Below, piece after piece: positions 37,462 to 44,472 of a DNA stretch of 44,472 nt. The stretch spans positions 1 through 44,472 of the forward strand of contig CAMATD010000009.1 of NCBI GenBank assembly GCA_945860785.1, written 5' to 3'. Under the pieces are notes generated by a model, which worked only from the letters and a program-made list of their open reading frames with translations, made no database searches and was not told where the DNA came from. Numbering within the stretch: the stretch's first letter is position 1; each line of letters starts with the position of its first letter. Made by a program: the position numbers and the translations under genes. The DNA is from Variovorax sp. YR752 (GTDB taxonomy: Bacteria > Pseudomonadota > Gammaproteobacteria > Burkholderiales > Burkholderiaceae_C).

Positions 37462-38138
37462 AGAATTACTTTAAGAAGTCGATTTATCTCATTGTCATTG
37501 CTTCATCTTTTGCAGCGCATGCCGGCTCGTTCGAAGACTTCTTCCGGGCCGTGCGCGGCGACAACGCCAGCAGCGTGTGCAGCCTGCTGAAGCGCGGATT
37601 CGATCCGAACACGCGCGACGAGCATGGCCAGACCGGCTTGCTCATCGCACTGCGCGAGCCGTCGCCCAAGGTCGTCCAGGCGTTGCTCGAGTCGCCACAG
37701 ACCAATGTGGACCTGGCCAATGCCAAGGACGAAACCCCGCTGATGCTGGCCGCGATCAAAGGTCAGCAGGATCTGGTCACCCAACTGCTCAAGCGCGACG
37801 CCGCCGTCAACAAGACTGGTTGGACGCCGCTGCACTACGCCGCCACCAGTGGCCAGCTGACCATCATGAAGGTGCTGCTCGACAACTACGCCTTCATCGA
37901 TGCGCAGTCGCCCAACGGCACCACGCCGCTCATGATGGCGGCCATGTACGGCTCGAGCGAAGCCGTGAAGCTGCTGCTGGCCGAAGGCGCGGACACGGCG
38001 ATGAAGAATCAGCTCGGCATGACCGCCGTCGACTTCGCGAACAAGGCCAATCGGCCGGAGGCTGCAGAGCTGATCACGGCCGCGATGGGTGCGAAAGCAG
38101 CTCCCAAGGCACCGCCCAAGGACGGTGGCAAATGGTGA
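37458..38138 (+). CDS. Secreted ankyrin-repeat protein
   Basis: 226 residues: signal peptide (KKSIYLIVIASSFAAHAG) followed by about five ankyrin repeats (for example DEHGQTGLLIALREPSPKVVQALLES, NAKDETPLMLAAIKGQQDLVTQLLKR, NKTGWTPLHYAATSGQLTIMKVLLDN, SPNGTTPLMMAAMYGSSEAVKLLLAEG). The tail is Lys/Pro-rich. The start ATG 37458 overlaps the tatD stop. The 5' end is visibly A/T-richer than the rest, which helps initiation. Probably periplasmic; partner unknown. Confidence 0.85.
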   Translation: MKNYFKKSIYLIVIASSFAAHAGSFEDFFRAVRGDNASSVCSLLKRGFDPNTRDEHGQTGLLIALREPSPKVVQALLESPQTNVDLANAKDETPLMLAAIKGQQDLVTQLLKRDAAVNKTGWTPLHYAATSGQLTIMKVLLDNYAFIDAQSPNGTTPLMMAAMYGSSEAVKLLLAEGADTAMKNQLGMTAVDFANKANRPEAAELITAAMGAKAAPKAPPKDGGKW

Positions 38139-38338
38139 GACTGACGGGCTTCGTATTTGCACTCGGCTTGACGACCCTCGCGTTCGATGCAGCGGCCCAG
38201 AACTCGATCTACAAGTGCGTCGAGGGCAACAAGGTCACGTACTCGAACGTGCCTTGCCCGAACGCGAAAAAATTCGAAGTGAAGGACTCGAAGGGCGTGA
38301 ACTACGAAGGCAGAGGCGGCGGTTCTCCCAAGCGTTGA
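38132..38338 (+). CDS. Small DUF4124 secreted protein
   Basis: 68 residues: signal peptide (FVFALGLTTLAFDAAAQN), then a DUF4124 core SIYKCVEGNKVTYSNVPCPNAKKFEV with two cysteines, and a basic Gly-rich end. ATG 38132 overlaps the ankyrin gene end by seven bases, so co-translation is likely. Function unknown. Confidence 0.8.
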   Translation: MVRLTGFVFALGLTTLAFDAAAQNSIYKCVEGNKVTYSNVPCPNAKKFEVKDSKGVNYEGRGGGSPKR

Positions 38339-38399
38339 AGGGTGAAAAAGCGGGTGCCCGCGCACTCGTGCGAGACTCTGCAAAGAAGGAGAAGCAGAG

Positions 38400-38839
38400 A
38401 TGAATACGTTTCTATTCATGGTCTTTTTGCTGGCCATCGGACTGCTGGTGTTCGCAGCAGTCGCCAGAAAAAGGTCATCGCAAAGCACCAGCAGCTTTGT
38501 CGACAAGCCCAAGGCACGACCGCCGCTCACTGTGCGCGAGCAAGCGATGTACAACCGGCTCGTGGAGACGCTTCCGGAGACGCTTCCGGACCTCGTGGTA
38601 CTTCCGCAGGTCAGCTTCGGCGCATTGCTCACGGCCCGCACGCGCGCTGCGCGGAGCAGCTTCAGCCGAAAGATCGCCGACTTCGTCGTATGCGATCGGG
38701 CGTGCAAGGCGATTCGGAACGCGATGCGTTGCTGGTGGAGGCCGGGTACCGCGTGCTGCGATACCAACGGGTTCCCGATATCGATCGCGTCGAAGCCGAT
38801 TTCGATCCCACGATGGCGTCAGTCAATCCTGCGAGGTAG
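38400..38839 (+). pseudogene. DUF2726 membrane-anchored protein with internal deletion
   Basis: An N-terminal transmembrane segment (FLFMVFLLAIGLLVFAAVA) precedes the DUF2726 domain (PPLTVREQAMYNRLVETLPE, DLVVLPQVSFGALL, FSRKIADFVVCDRA). Near 38700 the frame changes and about 20 residues that normally hold the vVAVVELDD-type core are absent. It resumes as DSERDALLVEAGYRVLRYQRVPDIDRVEADF and ends at TAG 38839. The DUF2726 fold is related to topoisomerase/restriction-endonuclease-like domains, and the missing piece carries its acidic core. It starts 62 bases after the DUF4124 gene. Probably non-functional. Confidence 0.72.
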
Positions 38840-38882
38840 GGCCTGTTGGGGCCGATAGCATCCGCCCTCCACATCTGTCAGT

Positions 38883-38910
38883 CGACAATACAATGTATAT
38901 TATGTTAAAT
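38883..38910 (+). other. dif: dif-like XerC/XerD recombination site
   Basis: TGTATA (38894-38899) followed by TTATGTTAAAT (38900-38910) equals the central hexamer and XerD arm of E. coli dif; with the preceding AA the match is 19 bases. The XerC-side arm, CGACAATACAA (38883-38893), is diverged from the usual GCGCATAA-type end. The site lies in the only A/T-rich island of this area, between the housekeeping block and a truncated EAL gene. It may be the chromosomal dif, or one end of an element integrated by host XerCD. Confidence 0.8.
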
Positions 38911-39551
38911 CAAATAACTTCCGCATAGCGGCCGACTCCCTCGTCGTCCACATGTCGTGGCGAACCTCTTCACGATCGCGAGTCGTACCGGGTCGATGTG
39001 GATGTTCCGCACCAGGCTCATGTCGATCTTCACCACATCGGGCTGAAAGGCCGCGAGCAGCCCAAAGCCTGCATAGGCGGCACCGAAGTCGTCGATGGCG
39101 GAGGCGAAGCCCTGGCGCTTGAAGGTCCGGAAGACGTCGGCAAGACCCGGCAGATCGTCGACGCGTTCTCCCTCGGTGATTTCGAACATCAGTTGATCCA
39201 CCGGGAAATGGCAGCGCTTTGCGGCGGCCATGGCCGTGCGAAAGCACTCGGGTTTCCCTGCGACGTCGTTGGGCATGATGACGTTGAGACTGAGTTTGGA
39301 CTTCATGCCCAGGGTCAAGGCAATCTCGATCGCCTTCACGCGGCAGGCTTCGTGAAACGCAAAGCGGTCCGATGCGCTCACGCGCGCGACAGCACTTCGG
39401 AGGCGCTTTCGCCCGAGATACCTCGTACCAGCGCCTCGTGCGCATAGATCTCCCGGCGCGCCAGATCGACGATCGGCTGGAAGGCCATGGTGAACCCGGA
39501 GCCGAAGCCAAGAAGGCCGGCCTCGGTCTTTGTTTCGGTTTTCACTGGCAT
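38905..39551 (-). pseudogene. EAL-domain phosphodiesterase, frameshifted and 3'-truncated
   Basis: ATG 39551 (MPVKTETKTEAGLLG) leads into MAFQPIVDLARREIYAHEALVRG, where QPI and the EAL Glu of the c-di-GMP-hydrolysing site stand. A CG-repeat indel at about 39385 causes a TGA; the other frame resumes VSASDRFAFHEACRVKAIEIA, LNVIMPNDVA (an Asn ligand), FEITEG (Glu ligand) and AIDDFGAAYAGFGLLAAFQPDVVKID. Homology stops after HIDPVRLAIV near 38965, so the last third (second Glu/Gln ligands) is missing and the reading ends inside the dif-like site. Not functional as written. Confidence 0.82.
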
Positions 39552-39558
39552 TGGCCTC

Positions 39559-40139
39559 TCAGACAGGGGAATCGGGAGCTTCCGACTTCGCGTCAGCACA
39601 GTTAAATGTAAACGCTACGTTCGCAGGGAAAGGCACTCTTGCACGCTGGTCTCCAGGTCTCCCGAGGCCTGCCCGGCCGCATTGCCGCTTTGCGACACCG
39701 TCGCGAGCACCACAGCCTTGTAGGTGTGTGTGTGCGTCTGCAAGGCATCGCACTGGTAGGAGCCCACGCCGTTGTCGGTCCCGCTGCCGGTCGGACCGAT
39801 GCGCGATGCGGCATCCGGGTCCATGCCCGAGCCAGCATCGTTGCCGCGCAGGAAGAGGCCCCGATAGTCGGGAATGCAGAAGTCGTCGCTGGCCCCGCCG
39901 TACAGGTAGCCCAGTGCGGCGCACAGTTCGGGATACGCGCTGACCTTGAGCTTGCGTCCGTCACACAGCATCCAGCCCTGGGTCTCGAGGTAGGTGGTCG
40001 GGATGTCGTCGCGCTTGGGCGCCGTCACCGAGTTCTGGCTCGCGCACGCGGTGTTCTTCCAGATGTTGTTGGCGTCGCCCGAAACGGGGTTCACCTGTCC
40101 GGCAAAACCGCAGACGCTGCCTATGCATGCATCGAACAT
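39559..40139 (-). pseudogene. Phage-tail-collar domain protein (microcystin-dependent-protein type), frameshift near the end
   Basis: ATG 40139 has AAAGGA upstream. The protein has a collar domain: TQGWMLCDGRKLKVSAYPELCAALGYLYGGASDDFCIPDYRGLFLRGNDAG, then SRIGPTGSGTDNGVGSYQCDALQTHTHTYK. The frame hits a stop at 39615. Another frame carries the expected end, PANVAFTFNCADAKSEAPD, to TGA 39559, so a one- or two-base change near 39640 is likely. Collar proteins occur on phage tails and related injection or adhesion structures, but also as stand-alone proteins. Here it is the last gene of the YcaO cluster. It lacks an obvious signal peptide. Confidence 0.78.
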
Positions 40140-40157
40140 GGAGGGGTTCCTTTCAGT

Positions 40158-40185
40158 CCGGCCTGCCGCGCACGCGGCAGGCCGG
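40158..40185 (-). terminator. Strong hairpin between the RhiA-like and collar genes
   Basis: CCGGCCTGCCGCG (40158-40170) and its exact complement at 40173-40185 make a 13-bp perfect stem around two bases (effectively a four-base loop). It lies in the 69-bp gap between two genes on the same strand and is not followed by a T-run. A role in attenuation, RNA processing or 3'-end protection is plausible. Confidence 0.55.
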
Positions 40186-40208
40186 TTGGGTGGGTGAAAG
40201 GCCGGGGA

Positions 40209-40867
40209 TCAGCGGGAAAGCAGGCGCAGGCGCTTCTCGTTGGCGACCGACAGGATGTCGGGCTTGTGTCCCAGGTGCCGTTGACGTTCAACGTCGTGGT
40301 AAGCGAATAAACGCCGGTGGGGTACACCAGTTCGAGCGGGTTATTGACCGCGCTGACGTCGATCACCTCGCCCTTCTGGTAGTTGCCGTACGCGATGAAG
40401 TACCGAGGATGCGGCGAGAAGGTCAGGCTCTGGTTGGGACGTGCTTGCGTTGCGAAAACGGTGCTGCCGGCCATCGTCACGCCGACTGAAGCCAGCGACT
40501 TGAGCGGAATGTTCCCGCTCTCGCTGAGGTAGAGCCGGTCCTTGTCCGGACCTTGCTCCTCACCGGTGAAGAGGTAGCCCCCGTTGTAGTCCAGCGTGAT
40601 CTTGTTCAGGCCGTTCTCGGGGATGTACTTCTCGGAGGCGTTGAACCGGATGCCAGGCTGCAGTTCGCCCGTTTCGGCCCACGAGAAGCCGACGTCCACG
40701 GTCCACTCGAAGGTCAGTTCGGTCGTGGGACTGGGGTTGGAATACTTGGAAAACCAGGCCAGGGCCATGGCGTTGGGTGCCCAGTTGGTCAGGTCGTTCT
40801 GGAACACCATGAAGTAGTCCGAATGGCTCGCCCGATTGTTGATGGTGACGGAATAAGTTTTTCCCAT
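40209..40867 (-). pseudogene. RhiA-like protein, frameshift near the C-terminus
   Basis: About 219 residues after repair: MGKTYSVTINNRASHSDYFMVFQND, NAMALAWFSKYSNPSPTTELTFEWTVDVGFSWAETGELQPGIRFNASE, SVGVTMAGSTVFATQARPNQSLTFSPHPRYFIAYGNYQKGEVIDVS and PTGVYSLTTTLNVNG. This resembles RhiA of Rhizobium leguminosarum, a cytoplasmic beta-rich protein of unknown function under quorum-sensing control. In another frame KPDILSVANEKRLRLLSR reaches TGA 40209; one missing A in GACACAAGCCC (about 40266) explains the switch. CTGGAGAG serves as ribosome-binding site. Confidence 0.62.
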
Positions 40868-41005
40868 GACGCTCTCCAGATGAAGTGGTTGATTGAACAG
40901 TTCGTACCGCTGTGGGACCGAACTGGAACCAACTCTAGGGAGCCGTCGCCTTCAACGGAATTACATGCGATTACACGAAGCGGAGTCTTCGGTAGGGCGA
41001 GACAT
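40868..41005 (-). promoter_or_regulatory. Spacer before the RhiA-like gene
   Basis: 138 bases between the FHA gene stop and the RhiA-like start, the longest gap in this cluster, so a separate promoter is possible. It is somewhat A/T-richer near 40950-40975, but no convincing boxes were found. Confidence 0.3.
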
Positions 41006-41942
41006 TCAGCTGCGCGCGCCGTCGTGAATCAGGAAGGGATAGCTGCCGAAACGCACGTCGCCGCGCCGGCGTTCGACCAGCGGCGCATCGGCCGAATGCG
41101 TGGGCAGCGCGTTCAAAATCTGGTGCTTCGCGCGGAAGATCTGGATGTTGACGTAGGAAGGTTCCACGCCAAGCATGCGCGACAGTTCGTCCAGCGCGAT
41201 CCAGCCCTGGCTCTGCGGTGCAAGCCCTCTCTGCGCGTCCTGCGAACGCACCCTGGCCAGCGTCACGAGGGTGTAGTGATGGATGTGCTCTCCAAGGGAA
41301 ACGGACTTGCCGTCCGTCACCAGGCTCAGGCTCGTGTGTTCCTCGTTCTGGCTGACGTTGAAGTGAAGGGCAACCTCCACAGGCGGCGGCGATGTCGGTG
41401 CAATCGTGTTCTCGGCGGTGGATTCCAGGTCGTCGCACAGCACAAACTCCCAGGTGCTGCCGGACGTGCGGACCATGGCGCCGTCGCTCAGGTGATCGAC
41501 GCCGTCGATGTGCTCGATCACCCATTTGCCTTCGTGAAAATAGACGTTCACTTCGGGTTGCTGCGCGTCCGGCAGGAGGTTTTCGCGGGGACTCAGTGCC
41601 ACTGCCGATCCATGCCCCTCGCTCGGGAAAAGACAGGTGACCGGCGGTGCCAGGTCGTCCGCGATCCACACCGATTCCTCACCCAGGCCCAGGCGAACTT
41701 CGGCGCCGGTCGGCAACACGGTCCAGCGACCGCTCGGCAGGCGCTCGCCGTTCAGCGTGGTTCCATTGCGGCTTTGATCGACGATCTCCCAGGCCTGCCG
41801 GTTCCACCGGACCAGCGCGTGGATCTGCGAGATGTCCGGCGCCCGCAGCACCGTCTGGCAGGCCGACGGACGCCGGCCGAAGGCGTGCATGGGACGCAGC
41901 ACGGTGCCGCGTTTGTCGAGCTTGTTTCTGAAGATGGCCATC
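41006..41942 (-). CDS. FHA-domain protein with a C-terminal helix-turn-helix-like region
   Basis: A 311-residue protein starting MAIFRNKLDKRGTVL. The N-terminal FHA domain has RPSACQTVLRAPDISQIHALVRWNRQAWEIVDQSRNGTTLNGERL, i.e. the S-x-x-H and N-G-T-x-(V)-N-G elements that bind phosphothreonine. A middle region resembles a second beta domain (VIEHIDGVDHLSDGAMVRTSGSTWEFVL). Near the C-terminus QGWIALDELSRMLGVEPSYVNIQIFRAKHQIL could form a winged helix. It lies 22 bases after the YcaO gene on the same strand, implying a shared transcript. A regulatory or scaffolding role is inferred; no kinase gene is visible. Confidence 0.82.
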
Positions 41943-41964
41943 GGTCGTTTCTCCTTCTTCGTGA

Positions 41965-44141
41965 TCAGACATACCGCGCCTGGGGATTCAGGTCGCCTTC
42001 CTGCAAAGGGGTGTCGCGCCAGCCCATGGCGACCGGCACGCAGTAGAGGCGCGGGTTGCCCAGCTCGGGCCAGATGTGGCACAGGCCGGGCACGACCACC
42101 TTCACGGTGCGAAGCGGAATGTCCGGCCGCGTGCAGTCGAGAACCACCGTCTCCATGCCGAGGGCCAAGGCCATGCGGACGCATCGCTCGATCTCTTCGG
42201 CAATGTCCGCACCGGCGGCCACGGCGGGCGGATGCATCGATACGGCACCGCCCTCCTCCGCCGGGATGAGAAAACGCGGCGCCCCGTCCGGGCTGCTTGA
42301 GCGCGGAACGGAGAACTTCTTTCCGGCAGCAATCAGCTGGCTCATTTCCGTGAGCGCACGTTCGCAGGCCAGGACGCGATTCGGACTGCAGCCGAAGCCG
42401 ATGGCCCAGTCGCCCGTCGCGTGATGCCGGCCGATGGCGGCCACGACCGGAATGCCGAAGTCATGGGTGATGTCCAGCACCCAGTAACGCCATGACGGAC
42501 CCAAGGCGCGCTCGATGCGTGCGAGGCTTTCGGCCGCCAGGCAGCCCAGGTCGATGGCGGGCCTGCGGATCTCGCCGTACCACCAGATGGCCGCGGCATC
42601 GCGCTCCACCAGTTCGAGAAAACCCTGCAGGATGGCCTCCTCCAGTGTGTTCCCCGCGGCGCAGCCATTCGATGTCCATGCGGCATGCCGCTGGCTTTCC
42701 ACCGGGGCGTTGGCGTAGCAGAAGGACAGCGGGAGGTAGCAGCGCGCCCTGGATGTCAGCGACCAGGCCGGTGCCCACCATGCCGGGTCGTGCGCCGGCA
42801 ACGCGGGGGCAGCCACCGCATGCGGTGGCCTGTGCGTCGAGAAATGCGCGCGCTGCCTTTCGCTGAAGACCGCGAGTTCCTGCGGCGGTATGCAGCGCGC
42901 ATTCAGCGCCGATGCGGCTGCGACGACAAAGGCCTCGTCGCCCTGATAGAAGAGAAGGCGGCATACCGCTCGACCGCTTCGCACATGGCACTGGCGCGGG
43001 ACTGGTCGGTGAACATGCCTTTGCCGAGGCACACCTGGACCAGGGCGCTGGCGGAAAGATCGCCGTGGACGGGTGCCGTCCTGAAGATCTCGCTGCGATA
43101 GACCGTCAGTGCATCCTCCGCCTCGACGCCCAGTGGCACGACGCGCGTGATGACGCCGCACAGCGGATCGACATGCCGGGCCAGGCGCTCGACCGTGGCC
43201 GACGCCGGCATCGTGCGCCAACCGCCATCGGGTCGGGCGCTTGAAAGACAAGGCATGGGCGTGATCGGCTGGCGCTGCAGATGCGCCATGAGTCCCGCGT
43301 TTCCGCACTGCGGGCATTGGGGCCGTGCCACGACGGCATGCGGCTCCCTGGGCTCGAGCGTCCATACCTGTTGGCCGCTTTGTGAGACGAGGCCCAGCGC
43401 GAGTGGAAGCAGGGCTTCCAGACGGTCCTCGACCAGCTTCGCATCGACCCGCACCGGCATGCCGACGGTTCGACCGCCGTGTCTGCCCTGCCACCAAGCC
43501 CGAGCAGGCCGATTCCGGATCAGACGATGCGCCAGGCAATGCCAGCAGGCCGTTGCAGCCGGTGCATGCGGTGTGAACAGCGGCCCGGCCATCGCCCTTT
43601 CTCCCGTTGGCTTGACGAGCAGCCAGGGCCACCCGGTGGTTCGCTGCTGTGTGTCGATCGGGCCGAGCCGAGGATCCAGGTAGTCGTCGCAGAACACGAG
43701 GGTGAGGCCCGCATCGCCTGCGGTCACTGCCCGCCCCCAGCGCATGGCCGCATCGTGGCTCACCGCATCCGACAGCACGATCGCATCGACATGCTCGCTC
43801 ACGCGCACGCGTGCGGCCGGTGACGAGAAATCCGGAACGACGTAGGGCTCGGCGTCATCAGCCCGCGCCGGCCTTGCAAAGCCCTGCCGCACCAGTGCCT
43901 CGAGCGCATGCAGCATCTCCGCCAGCAGCGCGGGTGTGCCCTCGGTCTTGCAATGCGATGCAAGGTTGACGCCCTCCCGCAGCACGCGTTCGACGGCCAG
44001 CACGCCCGGCGAACCGAGCATGAAGAGGTCGGTCTCGCTCAGCAACAGCAGGCCGTCTTGCCGCACCAGCGGCGGCAGGAACTTGCGGTGCCACTGAAAA
44101 GCATCGATGAAAAAATCCATCGACGGCGGGCTACCCGTCAT
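41965..44141 (-). pseudogene. Fused cyclodehydratase: leader-peptide-binding/E1-like plus YcaO domain, frameshifted
   Basis: The start is probably ATG 44141 (overlapping the preceding stop) or 44120 (MDFFIDAFQWHRKFLPP). The N-terminal half is an E1-like partner domain with zinc ligands ACWHCLAHRL and CPQCGN. The second half is YcaO: LVQVCLGKGMFTDQSRASAMCEAVERYA (ATP/Mg Glu cluster), then, after a frameshift at about 42945, YQGDEAFVVAAASALNA, SNGCAAGNTLEEAILQGFLELVERDAAAIWWY and TEMSQLIAA. Repaired length is about 725 residues, right for fused azoline-forming enzymes. The C-terminus (GDLNPQARYV) lacks the PxPxP end common in azoline YcaOs. The substrate peptide is not in the window. Confidence 0.85.
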
Positions 44142-44472
44142 GCGGCGAGCCCAGCGCGAAGCGGGCGACGGTGTAAGGCCAGCGGCCGGTCGTCGCCTGG
44201 AATGCGGTCTCGAAGAGTCGATGCTGATCGGAGAACCGGGCATAGAGATGGTCTTCGGAGAGCAGGCGAATCGACGGATGAATGCCTGCGATGCGGGCCG
44301 AGTCTTCGAAGCCCGAAACCACCGGCAGATGCATGCCCCCCACCTGCACGGGCATGCTCGCCAGGATCGGGTGGACGTAGTCCAGCACGACAACGCATGC
44401 AGACTCGTGCCCGGCAAACCGTTCGGCCAGCTGAAGCAGCATGGCCTCCAGAGGTGCCTGCGGCAGATAGGG
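44131..44472 (-). CDS. Unidentified protein, C-terminal part (5' end outside window)
   Basis: The frame is open from the window edge (PYLPQAPLEAMLLQLAERFAGHESACVVVLDYVHPIL) to TAG at 44131, with VGGMHLPVVSGFEDSARIAGIHPSIRLLSEDHLYARFSDQHRLFETAFQATTGRWPYTVARFALGSPHDG. No family is recognised. Its stop overlaps the start of the cyclodehydratase gene, so it belongs to the same operon and may be a processing enzyme or partner. The full-length gene is needed for any functional call. Confidence 0.55.
   Translation of the reverse strand, partial: PYLPQAPLEAMLLQLAERFAGHESACVVVLDYVHPILASMPVQVGGMHLPVVSGFEDSARIAGIHPSIRLLSEDHLYARFSDQHRLFETAFQATTGRWPYTVARFALGSPHDG

Noticed and set aside
38905..44472. Prophage remnant suggested by the tail-collar protein
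   Set aside because: No other phage gene (capsid, terminase, integrase, tail tube) is present; the collar protein is in an operon with YcaO and FHA genes.

Overview
The window is about 44 kb of high-GC DNA whose gene content and synteny point to a Burkholderiales bacterium, most likely Comamonadaceae and Variovorax-like. Supporting signs are the run ygfZ / mltG-tmk-holB-pilZ-tatD-ankyrin, a Bug/TctC-type receptor beside a two-component system, and two type VI secretion (T6SS) effector-delivery modules. The genus is an inference; no rRNA or tRNA gene was seen.

Left part (1-8.8 kb): the 3' part of sbcB, a frameshifted hexapeptide acyltransferase and a DUF3574 lipoprotein on the plus strand. 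These face a minus-strand T6SS lipase module in the order vgrG (gutted) - tli3 - tle3 (two frameshifts) - tla3 - pentapeptide protein. The P. aeruginosa Tle3 locus has the same order (vgrG2b-tli3-tle3-tla3). A low-GC stretch (8.2-9.3 kb) holds a tiny two-ORF unit and divides this module from the next island.

Middle (9.3-16.2 kb): a 5'-truncated binding-protein gene and a 3'-truncated telA converge on a truncated GIY-YIG gene that has a double ACCCGGGT operator. Then come an OmpR-type regulator (frameshifted), its histidine kinase, a Bug receptor and an NHL-repeat lipoprotein.

Second T6SS module (16.3-24.05 kb, minus strand): VgrG - small membrane protein - DUF2169/pentapeptide - pentapeptide - DUF3540 - PAAR-like DUF4150, chained mostly by ATGA/GTGA overlaps. 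No recognisable effector follows the PAAR-like gene.

24.2-32.3 kb: an iron-type alcohol dehydrogenase with an internal deletion; then a divergent, tightly overlapping unit of alpha/beta hydrolase, SWIM zinc-finger protein (interrupted by an amber codon) and a 917-residue DUF6493-type protein; then a thioesterase-GNAT fusion and a lipoprotein.

32.4-38.8 kb is the housekeeping block: ygfZ facing mltG-tmk-holB-pilZ-tatD, followed by ankyrin, DUF4124 and DUF2726 genes. At 38,883-38,910 lies a sequence whose central hexamer and XerD arm are identical to those of E. coli dif. It suggests the window crosses the replication terminus or the edge of a Xer-integrated element. Beyond it are a truncated EAL gene and a minus-strand cluster of tail-collar protein, RhiA-like protein, FHA protein, fused YcaO cyclodehydratase and one unidentified gene cut by the window end. 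This resembles an azole/thioamide-type RiPP locus with unusual partners.

A striking general property is that about half of the accessory genes carry single-base indels, in-frame stops or internal deletions, while sbcB, ygfZ, mltG, tmk, holB and tatD are intact. This is either recent gene decay or consensus-sequence error; the two need to be separated before any gene here is called a pseudogene.
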